This document shows positions 26,055 to 35,583 of a stretch of DNA of 64,000 bases, in pieces; the first letter of the stretch is position 1, and each line of letters begins with the position of its first letter. The notes beneath the pieces were generated by a model. That model was not told the origin of the DNA. It saw only the letters and a program-made list of their open reading frames with translations, and did no database searches. Where the stretch lies: the NCBI GenBank assembly GCA_016712375.1, contig JADJRE010000005.1:124001-188000 (forward strand). The letters run 5' to 3'. Source of the stretch: Rhodospirillales bacterium (GTDB lineage Bacteria > Pseudomonadota > Alphaproteobacteria > Rhodospirillales > Defluviicoccaceae). Both the position numbers and the translations under genes were made by a program.

Positions 26055-29000
26055 GTGCATCTTCTCGCCACCCGTCCCGGCTCCGTCGGCGACGGTGCGG
26101 CCGCGATCGACCTGCAGCAAAGCCCTGGCGACATTGTCGTGCTGTCTGCCGCCGACAGTGAGGTCGCTTGCCTGGCATCCGCACGTGCCCGCCTCGCCTT
26201 GGATGCCGAATTCCCCAGCCTGCGTCTGGCGAGCCTGCTGCAACTCGGCCATCCGATGTCGGTTGATCCTTACGTCGAAAAGACGCTGGTCAACGCGAAG
26301 CTTGTCATCGTCCGGCTGCTCGGAGGGCGCGGCTACTGGCCTTATGGCGTGGAGCAGGTCGTCGCAGTCTGCCGCGAGGCCGGCATCCCACTGGCGTTGC
26401 TCGCCGGCGATGATCAGCCCGACGCGGAACTGGCGCAGTTATCCACTGCCTCGCCGGATGCTCAGCACCGGCTGTGGCGCTACTTGGTCGAAGGCGGAAT
26501 TGATAATGCGCTGGAATTTCTCCGCTTCGCAGCCTCGCTGATTGGCCATAAATGTGCGTGGCGGGAACCGCGACCGCTGCTGCACGCCGGGCTCTACGCC
26601 CGCACCGCCACGGCCCCCGATTTGGCAACGGTGCGTTGCACATGGCGGCAAGGCTTACCGGTGGCGGCGCTCGTCTTCTATCGGGCGCTGATACAGGCGG
26701 GAAACCTCGCCGTCGTCGATGCGCTGATCGAAGCGCTCGCCGCAGCCGGGTTGAACACGCTGCCGGTGTGGGTAACCAGCCTGAAGGATCCACTCTCGGC
26801 GGCGACGCTTGGCCAGTTGCTCAACGACGCACCGCCGGACATCGTGCTCAACGCCACAGGTTTTGCTGTTGCTACACCGGGCGCGGCGGAGAACGGCGCG
26901 AAAGGTCCCTTCCAAGCGTGCGATTGCCCGGTACTGCAGGTCATCTTCGCTGGGTCCGACGCTGTTTCGTGGCGCGATGGCACACAAGGACTGCCGGCGC
27001 GCGACATCGCGATGAACGTCGCGCTGCCGGAAGTGGACGGGCGCATCATCGGCCGCGCTGTCTCGTTCAAAGGGGTGACGCGGCGTGATCCGCTGACCGA
27101 GGCGGATATCGTTGCCTACGAGCCGGAAGCCGATCGCGTCGCCTTCGTCGCCGAACTCGCCGCCAACTGGGTACGGCTCCGGCGAACACCTCCCGCCGAG
27201 CGGCGCGTCGCCATCATCCTCGCGAACTATCCAAATAAAGACGGCAGGATTGGCAACGGCGTTGGCCTTGATACTCCGGCGAGCGCCATCGCCGTGCTGC
27301 GGGGACTGGCGGCTGCCGGGTACCGGGTAAAAGATATTCCGGAGGACGGCAACGGGCTGGTGGCGCGGCTCACCACCGGCCCGACCAACGACACCCGCGC
27401 TATGGGTGCGCGGCGGATCGACGAAACTTTTCCGCGCTCCGACTATGGCTACTTCTTTGCCGGGCTGCCGGCTGACGCACAATCACGCGTCACAGCGCGG
27501 TGGGGGCCGCCGGAGCACGATCCTTTCTTCATCCCAGGCGAACTCGACTGCGGCCGTTTCGCCATTCCCGCCTTCCGCTGCGGCAATGTTGTCGTTTGTC
27601 TGCAGCCGGCGCGCGGCTACAACATTGATCCGTCAGCGAGTTATCACGATCCCGACTTGCCACCGCCGCACGGCTACCTGGCTTTCCACGCCTGGATCCG
27701 CCACGGTTTCCAATCACATGCGGTCATCCATCTCGGCAAGCACGGCAACCTGGAGTGGCTACCAGGTAAAGCACTGGCCCTTTCAAGCGGCTGCTTCCCC
27801 GAGGCCGCTTTAGGGGCAATGCCCAACCTCTACCCGTTCATTGTCAACGACCCGGGAGAAGGCACGCAGGCGAAGCGCCGGGCCCAGGCGGTGATCATCG
27901 ATCACCTGACGCCGCCCCTGACGCGCGCCGAAAGCTACGGACCGCTGCGTGAACTGGAGCGCCTGGTCGATGAATATGCCGAAGCGTCGGCGATTGATCC
28001 GCGCCGACTGCGCGTGCTGGCGGATGAGATCCTGTCGCTGAGCCGGGTTGCCGGCATCGACATCGACTGCGGCATTGCTTCAGACGATGGTGCCGACGAC
28101 GCGCTGCTCAAGCTCGACCGCTATCTGTGCGAGCTGAAGGAGATGCAGATCCGAGATGGACTGCACACCTTTGGGACGTCGCCAGAGGGCTCGCAGCTCC
28201 GCGATCTGTTGCTCGCGTTGTCCCGCACGCCGCGCGGTGCTCGGCCGGCGGACGGCTCGCTGATCCGCGCGCTTGCGGGTGATCTTAATCTCAATTTCGA
28301 TCCTCTGGCGGCCGATCTGGCCGCGCGTTGGGACGGGCCACGCCCGGCGTTACTGGCTGGCGAGCAGCCATGGCGGACGGTAGGAGATACGGTGGAGCGG
28401 CTGGAAGCACTTGCCGCGGCGCTGGTCGACGGCCTGCAACCTCGCGCAGCAGAGTGGACACACGCCGCCCCTGTGCTCGACGAGATCGAGCGACGTTTGC
28501 GGCCGGCCGTCGCCGCGTCGGGGGAGGCGGAGATGCGCGGGCTCCTCGCCGGGCTGGATGGCCGCTTCGTGGCACCTGGCCCGTCGGGCGCGCCGACGCG
28601 CGGCCGGCCTGACGTTCTGCCCACCGGGCGCAACTTCTATTCGGTGGACACCCGCACGCTGCCGACCCCGGCTGCCTGGACGCTGGGCTGGAAGTCAGCC
28701 GCGCTGCTGGTCCAGAGGCATGCACAGGAGCATGGCGACTGGCCGAGGTGCCTGGCCGTCACGGCGTGGGGAACCAGCAACATGCGCACCGGCGGCGACG
28801 ATATCGCCCAGGCACTCGCGCTGATGGGCGTGCGTCCAACCTGGGATGAGGCATCGCGCCGTGTCACCGGCTTCGAAATCCTGCCTGCTGCCGTGCTGGA
28901 CCGGCCGCGGGTAGACGTCACTCTGCGCATCTCTGGATTCTTCCGCGATGCGTTCCCGAACCTGGTCGACCTTTTCGACTCCGCCGTCCGCGCTGTTGCC

Positions 29001-29834
29001 GCTCTTGACGAGGCTGAAGACGCCAATCCGCTGATCGCCCGCGCGCGTGAGGATGAGGCGGCGCTGCTCGCGGCCGGTGCCGATCCGGCGGAGGCGCAGA
29101 CGCTCGCCCGTACTCGGGTCTTCGGCTCCAAACCGGGAGCATACGGCGCCGGCCTGCAGGCGCTGATCGATGAACGCGGTTGGAAAACCGATGCCGACCT
29201 CGCTCGTGCGTACGTCGCCTGGGGCGGCTACGCCTATGGTGCAGGCCTGGGGGGCAAGGCGGCGCACGGCGTTTTCGAACGCCGCTTGACCGCCGTCGAG
29301 GGGGTCGTACAAAACCAGGATAATCGCGAACACGACATCCTGGATTCTGACGACTATTACCAGTTCGAGGGTGGGATGACGGCGGCGGTTCGGGTTCTGT
29401 CCGGGGCGCAGCCGGCGGTTTGGCACGCTGACCATGCGCGCCCCGAAAATCCGGTGGTCCGCACCCTGGCCGAGGAGGTAGGTCGCGTCGTTCGCGCCCG
29501 CGTCGTCAACCCGAAATGGATCGCGGGGGCCATGCGGCACGGCTACAAGGGTGGCTTCGAGATGGCGGCGACAGTGGACTACCTGTTTGCCTTTGCCGCG
29601 ACCGCGCAATGCGTCGGCGATCATCACTTCGACGCGGTCTATGACGCTTACGTGGCTGATGACGAGGTCCGCGGCTTCCTGCAAGAAAACAATCCGGCGG
29701 CGTTGCAGGAGATGAGCGGGCGGTTGTTGGAAGCGCAGGAGCGCAACCTTTGGCAACCCCGCTCGAACGGCGCTCATGCGCGACTGCGGCATCTCGTGGG
29801 CGCGATATCTCCGGAGGAACATCCGAATGAGTGA
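26055..29834 (+). CDS. cobN: Cobaltochelatase subunit CobN
   Basis: About 1259 residues, the large subunit of the ATP-dependent aerobic cobaltochelatase that inserts cobalt into hydrogenobyrinic acid a,c-diamide. Family blocks: VRLLGGRGYWPYG near the N-terminus, FGWRDGTQGLPARDI-like segment near 310, the conserved GKHGNLEWLPGKALALS, TWGTSNMRTGGDDIAQAL-like segment and the C-terminal EYLFAFAATA-like region. The start is set at the GTG at 26055, directly after the cobW stop; length then matches the family. CobS/CobT chelatase AAA subunits are not in the window. Confidence 0.95.
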   Translation: MHLLATRPGSVGDGAAAIDLQQSPGDIVVLSAADSEVACLASARARLALDAEFPSLRLASLLQLGHPMSVDPYVEKTLVNAKLVIVRLLGGRGYWPYGVEQVVAVCREAGIPLALLAGDDQPDAELAQLSTASPDAQHRLWRYLVEGGIDNALEFLRFAASLIGHKCAWREPRPLLHAGLYARTATAPDLATVRCTWRQGLPVAALVFYRALIQAGNLAVVDALIEALAAAGLNTLPVWVTSLKDPLSAATLGQLLNDAPPDIVLNATGFAVATPGAAENGAKGPFQACDCPVLQVIFAGSDAVSWRDGTQGLPARDIAMNVALPEVDGRIIGRAVSFKGVTRRDPLTEADIVAYEPEADRVAFVAELAANWVRLRRTPPAERRVAIILANYPNKDGRIGNGVGLDTPASAIAVLRGLAAAGYRVKDIPEDGNGLVARLTTGPTNDTRAMGARRIDETFPRSDYGYFFAGLPADAQSRVTARWGPPEHDPFFIPGELDCGRFAIPAFRCGNVVVCLQPARGYNIDPSASYHDPDLPPPHGYLAFHAWIRHGFQSHAVIHLGKHGNLEWLPGKALALSSGCFPEAALGAMPNLYPFIVNDPGEGTQAKRRAQAVIIDHLTPPLTRAESYGPLRELERLVDEYAEASAIDPRRLRVLADEILSLSRVAGIDIDCGIASDDGADDALLKLDRYLCELKEMQIRDGLHTFGTSPEGSQLRDLLLALSRTPRGARPADGSLIRALAGDLNLNFDPLAADLAARWDGPRPALLAGEQPWRTVGDTVERLEALAAALVDGLQPRAAEWTHAAPVLDEIERRLRPAVAASGEAEMRGLLAGLDGRFVAPGPSGAPTRGRPDVLPTGRNFYSVDTRTLPTPAAWTLGWKSAALLVQRHAQEHGDWPRCLAVTAWGTSNMRTGGDDIAQALALMGVRPTWDEASRRVTGFEILPAAVLDRPRVDVTLRISGFFRDAFPNLVDLFDSAVRAVAALDEAEDANPLIARAREDEAALLAAGADPAEAQTLARTRVFGSKPGAYGAGLQALIDERGWKTDADLARAYVAWGGYAYGAGLGGKAAHGVFERRLTAVEGVVQNQDNREHDILDSDDYYQFEGGMTAAVRVLSGAQPAVWHADHARPENPVVRTLAEEVGRVVRARVVNPKWIAGAMRHGYKGGFEMAATVDYLFAFAATAQCVGDHHFDAVYDAYVADDEVRGFLQENNPAALQEMSGRLLEAQERNLWQPRSNGAHARLRHLVGAISPEEHPNE

Positions 29835-30450
29835 AGCCGCACCTATCGACGATGAAGAGATCCGCCGGCACGCCGAGAAGATGGCAAAGAAGAAGGCGGC
29901 GCGTGACCGCATCGTCGCCGCCAAGACGGAGGAGCGGGGCCTGCTCGTCGTTCATACGGGCAAGGGCAAGGGCAAGACGACGGCCGCGATGGGCATGGCG
30001 ATGCGCTGTGTCGGTCACGGCATGAGGGTCGGCATCGTGCAATTCGTTAAAGGCGTCTGGGATACTGGCGAGCGCCGGGTCTTGGCGGCATTCCCTGATC
30101 TATGCGTGATGCAAGCTATGGGCGAAGGATTTACCTGGGACACCCAGGATCTCCAGCGCGACATCGCAGCGGCGCGCCGGGCATTCGAGACGGCAAAGGA
30201 GATGATTGCCGATTCGTCGTTTCGGATGGTGATCCTCGACGAACTCAACATCGTGCTGCGCTACGGCTACCTGCCGCTGGAGGAAGTATTGCAGGTACTG
30301 CGCGATAAGCCCAGAGACCTGCACGTCGTCGTTACCGGCCGTAATGCCAAGGAAGAATTGATCGAAGCGGCCGATCTGGTGACCGAGATGACCCTGGTAA
30401 AGCATCCGTTTCGTTCCGGCGTGAAGGCACAGCCAGGCGTAGAATTTTAG
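29827..30450 (+). CDS. cobO: Cob(I)yrinic acid a,c-diamide adenosyltransferase
   Basis: 207 residues. It adenosylates the corrin cobalt (CobO/CobA/BtuR family). The modified P-loop HTGKGKGKTTAAMGMAMR lies at about 42-59; IVQFVKGVWDTGER and the MVILDELNIVLRYGYL block follow; the C-terminus KHPFRSGVKAQPGVEF is characteristic. The start ATG at 29827 overlaps the cobN end by eight bases, indicating translational coupling. Confidence 0.95.
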   Translation: MSEAAPIDDEEIRRHAEKMAKKKAARDRIVAAKTEERGLLVVHTGKGKGKTTAAMGMAMRCVGHGMRVGIVQFVKGVWDTGERRVLAAFPDLCVMQAMGEGFTWDTQDLQRDIAAARRAFETAKEMIADSSFRMVILDELNIVLRYGYLPLEEVLQVLRDKPRDLHVVVTGRNAKEELIEAADLVTEMTLVKHPFRSGVKAQPGVEF

Positions 30451-30517
30451 GGGGCCTTGCGCACGCCGCGTCAGGATGATTCCCTTTTCCACTCGAGGTA
30501 GGAGTTGGGAAGCCGCC

Positions 30518-31204
30518 ATGAGAAACATTATTCGCCTTGCCACGCTGTTTCTGGTGGTTCTTGGCCTCTCCGCGTGCGCAGCCGGCGCGCCGCGCGACAT
30601 CCAGGCGCAGGCGCTGGTTGCCCAATCGACAGCGACCGTCGAGTTGTTCAAGTCGCGGCAGAAGGACTCGACGCAACTGTTCAACGCGGCGCTGCGGGAT
30701 GCACGTGGCATCATGATTTTCCCCGACATCTTCGAACTGGCTGTCGGCGTCGGCGGCCAGGGCGGATCGGGCGTCATGCTGAGCCGCCAGGCGAGCGGTG
30801 CTTGGGGCTATCCCGCGTTCTACCGACTTTCCGGCGGCAGCCTCGGCGTGCAACTCGGCGCACAATCCACTGAGTTGATCTTCCTGCTGATGACGGACGA
30901 AGCCGTCCGCAAAGTTATTTCATCGCCATCTCAGTTCAGCATCGGCGCCCAGGCGACGTTCGGTGAGATCGGCGGCGGAGGCTCCAGCGCCACCAACATC
31001 AAGGGTGCGGACATCATCGGGTTCACCAAGGGGTCCGGTATCTTCCTCGGGGCGGCCCTCGGCAGCGCCTACGTCAATGCACTGCCAGCGCTGAACCAGT
31101 CCTACTACCGCAATGCCGCGGTAACCCCCGAAGCCATCATCATCGATCATCAGGTCAGTAATCCGGATGCAGACAGATTGCGCCAGGCGCTGACCGTGCA
31201 ATGA
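30518..31204 (+). CDS. SYLF-domain lipoprotein
   Basis: 228 residues. Lipoprotein signal with lipobox LVVLGLSAC at about 13-21. The remainder is a SYLF (DUF500/Ysc84-like) lipid-binding domain: DARGIMIFPDIFELAVGVGGQGGSGVML, LGVQLGAQSTELIFLLMTDEAV and ADIIGFTKGSGIFLGAALGSAYV. Such proteins are periplasmic or outer-membrane associated in bacteria. It is inserted between cobO and cobQ on the same strand with gaps of 67 and 19 bases, so it may be carried in the B12 operon although no B12 role is known. Confidence 0.88.
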   Translation: MRNIIRLATLFLVVLGLSACAAGAPRDIQAQALVAQSTATVELFKSRQKDSTQLFNAALRDARGIMIFPDIFELAVGVGGQGGSGVMLSRQASGAWGYPAFYRLSGGSLGVQLGAQSTELIFLLMTDEAVRKVISSPSQFSIGAQATFGEIGGGGSSATNIKGADIIGFTKGSGIFLGAALGSAYVNALPALNQSYYRNAAVTPEAIIIDHQVSNPDADRLRQALTVQ

Positions 31205-31223
31205 CGATGGGCCGCTGCCGCAG

Positions 31224-32738
31224 GTGATTGGGCCGGCCGCCTCGCACGCCCGTGCCCTAATGCTGCAAGGCACGGGTTCCGACGTCGGCAAGTCGCTGAT
31301 CGTGGCAGGTTTGGCGCGAGCGTATGCGCGCCGCGGGCTGAGCGTTCGACCGTTCAAGCCGCAGAACATGTCGAACAATGCCGCAGTGACCCCCGATGGC
31401 GGCGAAATCGGTCGAGCGCAGGCGTTGCAGGCTCGCGCTTGTGGCGTGCCTCCTTCGACCGACATGAACCCGGTGCTGTTGAAACCGCAGTCGGAGATTG
31501 GCGCGCAGGTCGTGGTACAGGGGCGGATCTTCTGCACCGCCAAGGCGCGCGACTACCAGGACTTGAAGCCGCAGCTGTTGCCCGTCGTCCTGCAAAGCTT
31601 CGCGCGGCTCGCGCGGGAATGTGACCTCCTCCTGGTCGAAGGCGCTGGCAGCCCGGCGGAGGTCAATCTGCGTGCTGGCGACATCGCCAACATGGGCTTC
31701 GCCGAAGCGGCAGATGTTCCTGTCGTCCTGATTGCCGACATCGATCGAGGGGGTGTGATCGCCAGCTTGGTCGGCACCTGGACGGTACTTGAGCCATCCG
31801 AGCGGGCGCGGCTCTGCGGCTATATCGTCAACAAGTTTCGGGGCGACGTCAGCTTGTTCGATGACGGGCTCTCGATCATCGAGCGTTACACCGGCTTGCC
31901 CTCCTTCGGTGTCGTGCCGTGGTTCGAGGGAGCTCGGCGCCTGCCGGCAGAGGATGCCATGGCGCTGGAGTTGAACGCCCCTCGTCTGGAAAACCGGCCG
32001 ATCCGCATCGTCGTTCCGCGCTTGCCGCGGATCGCCAACTTCGACGACCTTGACCCGCTGGCGGCCGAGCCGGATGTCTCGGTCGCGTTCACTCCCTCCG
32101 GCCGGGCGCTGCCGGGCGACGCCGATCTGGTGGTTCTGCCGGGATCGAAGGCCACGATCGCCGATCTGGCGGCGCTGCGCGCAGAAGGCTGGGACGTGGA
32201 TCTTTCGGCCCATCTGCGGCGTGGCGGCCGAGTGCTTGGGCTGTGCGGCGGATATCAGATGCTGGGAAACCGCATCAGCGACCCGCTTGGTATCGAGGGG
32301 CCGCCGGGCGCGGTTCCCGGTCTTGGCCTCCTCGATGTCGAAACGGAATTCGGCCTCGAGAAAACGCTGAGCGAGACCTCGGGATTCGATCTCAGCTCGG
32401 GGATGCCGGTAAACGGCTACGAGATGCACGTCGGCTGCACCGTCGGCGCCGGCTTGGCGCGACCGATGTTGCGGCTGGCCGGGGCGCCGCACGGAGCGGT
32501 CACCGCCGATGGACGGGTGCAGGGATGCTACCTGCACGGCCTGTTCGCCTCGGACGCTTTTCGCGCCGCGTACCTCGCCGGCTTGCGTCCGGCGCGCGAA
32601 GGCGGTCTCGCCTGGGAGAACGAAGTGGAGCGGACGCTGGATGCGCTGGCCGACCACTTGCAGAAACATCTTGATCTTGATCGGCTACTCGCGGCGGCGA
32701 GGCCTTTCGCAGATGGCCTCAACTCCCGCTCCGCATGA
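31224..32738 (+). CDS. cobQ: Cobyric acid synthase (glutamine-hydrolysing)
   Basis: 504 residues. It amidates four carboxyl groups of adenosylcobyrinic acid diamide. N-terminal dethiobiotin-synthetase-like ATPase with GTGSDVGKS, RPFKPQNMSNNAAV and VEGAGSPAEVNLR; C-terminal type 3 glutamine amidotransferase with the nucleophile in RVLGLCGGYQMLG and catalytic His in GCYLHGLF. The start is a GTG at 31224. The last gene of the B12 block; the frame is intact. Confidence 0.95.
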   Translation: MIGPAASHARALMLQGTGSDVGKSLIVAGLARAYARRGLSVRPFKPQNMSNNAAVTPDGGEIGRAQALQARACGVPPSTDMNPVLLKPQSEIGAQVVVQGRIFCTAKARDYQDLKPQLLPVVLQSFARLARECDLLLVEGAGSPAEVNLRAGDIANMGFAEAADVPVVLIADIDRGGVIASLVGTWTVLEPSERARLCGYIVNKFRGDVSLFDDGLSIIERYTGLPSFGVVPWFEGARRLPAEDAMALELNAPRLENRPIRIVVPRLPRIANFDDLDPLAAEPDVSVAFTPSGRALPGDADLVVLPGSKATIADLAALRAEGWDVDLSAHLRRGGRVLGLCGGYQMLGNRISDPLGIEGPPGAVPGLGLLDVETEFGLEKTLSETSGFDLSSGMPVNGYEMHVGCTVGAGLARPMLRLAGAPHGAVTADGRVQGCYLHGLFASDAFRAAYLAGLRPAREGGLAWENEVERTLDALADHLQKHLDLDRLLAAARPFADGLNSRSA

Positions 32739-32762
32739 CATGTTGTGTCTCGTTCGCTCGCC

Positions 32763-33653
32763 TCAGCGCTGACGCAGCAGCGCTTCAACACGCGCTCGCA
32801 AACCGAGCGCGTCGAATGGAGCGCGCACTTTGGCATCGTTGTCGAAGTATATGAAAACATCGCGCGAGGAACGATCGTCCGAGGCCGGCAGAACGCGCTC
32901 CGCATCGGCCGGTTCGCCGCCTTTGGCCCAGGCAAACACTCGGGCCGCCCAGGCGTCCAGTGCCGTATCATCGTAGCCACTGGTGTAAAGCTCCTGGGAG
33001 CCGTGCAGGCGGCAATAGACGAAGTCTGAGGTAACATCCATAAGCCGCGGCCACGCGACCGCGTCGGCACAAACGAGAGCAACGGAGTACCGTCGAAGCA
33101 TTTCGATGAATTCGGGGCAGACGAAGCTCTGATGCCGGATCTCGATGGCATGTCGTAGCGGGCGCCGCGCATCGCTCTCAAGGTATGCACGGCCCTCCAT
33201 CCGGCTGTCGTGCCGCCGGGCGAAGGCACTCGCCGCGATGGTATCGCCCGGGAGCAAGCGGATAAAGGCCTCCATCCGCGCCTGATCAAACGAGAAATTC
33301 GGCGGGAATTGCCAAAGGATCGGCCCAAGTTTGCCGCCAAGCCGGAGCAGCCCGGAAGCCAGGAAGTTGGCAAGCGGCGCATCTACATCCCGTAGCCGCA
33401 GGATGTGAGTGATGTACCTGGGAGCCTTGACGGAGAAGACGAAGTCGTTCGGCGTTTCGGCCGCCCATCTCTCAAAGCTATGTGGCCGCTGCAGGGAGTA
33501 AAACGTTCCGTTGATCTCGATCGTCCGCAGTCGATCGGCGGCATAGGGCAATTCGCGGCGTCGAGGCAGTCCCTCCGGAAAAAAGACGCCGCGCCACGGC
33601 GCATACGTCCAGCCGGAGATGCCGACCCGGACCTCACCCGCGGCAGGCGCCAC
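32763..33653 (-). CDS. DUF72 domain protein (YecE family)
   Basis: 296 residues with a TIM-barrel-like DUF72 fold. Seen: VGISGWTYAPWRGVFFPEGLP at the N-terminus, TIEINGTFYSLQRP, FVFSVKAPRYITH, ILWQFPPNF and the C-terminal YIYFDNDAKVRAPFDA-like segment. Function unknown; resembles endonuclease IV-like barrels. The two genes 32763-33653 and 33658-33978 lie on the same strand four bases apart and are probably co-transcribed. Confidence 0.9.
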   Translation of the reverse strand: MAPAAGEVRVGISGWTYAPWRGVFFPEGLPRRRELPYAADRLRTIEINGTFYSLQRPHSFERWAAETPNDFVFSVKAPRYITHILRLRDVDAPLANFLASGLLRLGGKLGPILWQFPPNFSFDQARMEAFIRLLPGDTIAASAFARRHDSRMEGRAYLESDARRPLRHAIEIRHQSFVCPEFIEMLRRYSVALVCADAVAWPRLMDVTSDFVYCRLHGSQELYTSGYDDTALDAWAARVFAWAKGGEPADAERVLPASDDRSSRDVFIYFDNDAKVRAPFDALGLRARVEALLRQR

Positions 33654-33657
33654 TGAC

Positions 33658-33978
33658 CTATCCCGGAGGAGTTCCGGGAGAGGGCGGCCACCGTCTTGCT
33701 ACCCAGTCCAGCGCGCGTGCGGTGGGCCGTTGCAGCAGCGGGACATCGATTGCCAACAAAAGCGCCCCAAGCGGCAGCATCCAGAAACCGAGGATCGGCA
33801 GGAAGCCAAGAACGCCTCCACAGATGAGCAACACGCCGGCCGGTATCCTGATCCAACGTGCCCGTGGTTGCCGTAGCCGGTCGAGCCAAGAGGCCAACCT
33901 GTTGGGGAGACGTTGATGCAATGCGTCAAGATGTCGGTCGAGATGCTGCTCATCGCTGACTGAAGGCGCTGAAGACAT
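33658..33978 (-). CDS. Small membrane protein, conserved hypothetical
   Basis: 106 residues. A hydrophilic, Arg-rich N-terminal half (DRHLDALHQRLPNRLASWLDR) followed by two closely spaced hydrophobic helices: IPAGVLLICGGVLGFLPILG and MLPLGALLLAIDVPLLQRP. The pattern resembles the PGPGW-type small transmembrane proteins found widely in alphaproteobacteria. No function is known. It precedes the DUF72 gene by four bases. Confidence 0.7.
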   Translation of the reverse strand: MSSAPSVSDEQHLDRHLDALHQRLPNRLASWLDRLRQPRARWIRIPAGVLLICGGVLGFLPILGFWMLPLGALLLAIDVPLLQRPTARALDWVARRWPPSPGTPPG

Positions 33979-34133
33979 CGATAACTACTCCGCACAGAGA
34001 CGTCTATATCGACGCTTCATCGGGTATCTGGTTCCGGGACCTAAGGCTTGCCAGGGCATCACCTCGCCTTGACCGGCGAGTCGCCGGCGCCATATGCAAA
34101 CTCGACTGTTCCAACCGGACTAAGGAAGAAATC

Positions 34134-34685
34134 ATGGACGATACGGAGCGTCAGGTTATTGACGAGCTTTTCGGCAAAGTGAAGCAGGCTGAATCCGGCT
34201 CCGTGGCAAGGGATCCGCAGGCCGAAGCACGGATCCGCGAGCACATTATGGCTCAGCCGGCCGCGCCCTATTACATGGCGCAGGCAATCGTCATCCAGGA
34301 ACAGGCGCTGGCGGCGTCGCAGGCGCGGATCGAGCAGCTGGAAAGCGAATTGGCAGAGCGTCCAGCCGCAGGCGGCGGCTTCCTCGGAAGTTTGTTCGGT
34401 GGTGGCGGCAGCACTCGTCCGGCGCCAGCGCCCGCGCGGCGGGGTTCCGTTGCCGGGATGGATCCCCGCGTCGCCGCTTACACAGATCCCCGTCAACGTC
34501 GAGGTGGCGGCTTTCTTGGCGGAGCGATGCAGACGGCAATGGGTGTTGCAGGTGGCCTGCTGCTCGGCAACGCGCTGATGAGCATGTTGACGCCTGACGC
34601 CGCCGCAGCGGCGGAGCCGCCGCTGGAAGAGGGGCCGCTGGAAGAGGCGCCGGAGGAAATGGATACCGGCGGTTTTGAGGAATAG
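34134..34685 (+). CDS. DUF2076 domain-containing protein
   Basis: 183 residues. N-terminal helical part MDDTERQVIDELFGKVKQAE and a coiled region QEQALAASQARIEQLESEL, then Gly-rich segments (GGGFLGSLFGGGGS and RRGGGFLGGAMQTAMGVAGG) and an acidic Pro-Glu tail. This layout defines the DUF2076 family of periplasmic ligand-binding sensor-like or scaffold proteins; the role is unknown. No signal peptide. The ATG is preceded by a weak AAGGAAG motif. Confidence 0.87.
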   Translation: MDDTERQVIDELFGKVKQAESGSVARDPQAEARIREHIMAQPAAPYYMAQAIVIQEQALAASQARIEQLESELAERPAAGGGFLGSLFGGGGSTRPAPAPARRGSVAGMDPRVAAYTDPRQRRGGGFLGGAMQTAMGVAGGLLLGNALMSMLTPDAAAAAEPPLEEGPLEEAPEEMDTGGFEE

Positions 34686-34837
34686 TTCTGAGTTAAGAAG
34701 GGTATGCGGACGAAGCCGCGGCCCGCTTTTATCGTCCGGCTGCTGCGCTTGTATCGACCATGAATTCGGCGCAATGATTCCTCGTCGTTACGCGCTGCGG
34801 AAAAGCGCGCAAGCCAACAAAAACGCCGGGAGGAAAC

Positions 34838-35464
34838 ATGTTGCTCAGCGTCAAATCGTTGCTCGACGGCATGGCGGGCATTACCTACCTGACCGATCCC
34901 GACGGGCAAATTGTCGACGTTGGACGCGAGAATTGGAACGCTTTCGCGCGAGCCAACGGCGCTCCCGAGCTGATCAATGGCGGCAGCGTCATTGGTCACA
35001 ACGTGCTTGATTTCGTTGTCGGCGATGATGTCCGCGATAGTTATCGGCGATGCTTCGAAGCGATCAGCGGCGACCGGCTGGACTACATCCGGTTGCTCAG
35101 TCGCTGTGACAGTCCGGGCGTCAGGCGTAAGCTCTGGTTCACCGTGCGCCCGGTGCGCAGCGCGTCCTCTCTGCAGGCGATGCTGGTGCAAATTCTCGTG
35201 ATCTGCGAAGAGCTGCGGCCGCCGATCGAACTGTTCGATTTTGCTACCCTTCGCGCGGCGCAATCGGCTAATGCGCGTCTACCGTTCCTTGGAATGTGCA
35301 GCTACTGCCAGGACGTCCGGTTCCCCGCCGGCAGTATTGATGGCGACGGCGAGTGGATGTCGGCTGAGGGCTATTACCGTCGCGGCGGCAACGCCAAGGT
35401 CCGCATCAGCCACACGATGTGTCCGACCTGCTTCGAGCTCGACGGGCAGTTGCTGCCTCACTGA
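34838..35464 (+). CDS. PAS-like sensor protein with C-terminal CxxC/CxxC module
   Basis: 208 residues. Residues 10-120 look like a PAS-fold sensor (GITYLTDPDGQIVDVGRENWNAF and later IGHNVLDFVVGDDVRDSY). The C-terminus has MCSYCQDVR followed about 30 residues later by RISHTMCPTCFE, the paired CxxC motif with an ISH element seen at the ends of many PAS and response-regulator proteins. No kinase or output domain is present, so it may act through a partner. Start ATG at 34838 with GGGAGG about 6 bases upstream. Confidence 0.75.
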   Translation: MLLSVKSLLDGMAGITYLTDPDGQIVDVGRENWNAFARANGAPELINGGSVIGHNVLDFVVGDDVRDSYRRCFEAISGDRLDYIRLLSRCDSPGVRRKLWFTVRPVRSASSLQAMLVQILVICEELRPPIELFDFATLRAAQSANARLPFLGMCSYCQDVRFPAGSIDGDGEWMSAEGYYRRGGNAKVRISHTMCPTCFELDGQLLPH

Positions 35465-35583
35465 CCTTCGTTGCGCTTCTTGCTCCCGCCTTTCGGCAGC
35501 GCAGTGATCCTACCCTGTCCGCGTCACGTAGGGGCTTTCGTCGCTGTACACGGCGACGAGCTTGATGGGAAGCGGACGCTTCG

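Noticed and set aside
28695..29924. 409-codon open frame antisense to cobN
   Set aside because: It overlaps conserved CobN and the cobO start and shows no motif of its own.
31257..32669. 470-codon open frame antisense to cobQ
   Set aside because: A shadow of cobQ in GC-rich DNA: no start signal or family motif, while the + strand frame has every CobQ motif.
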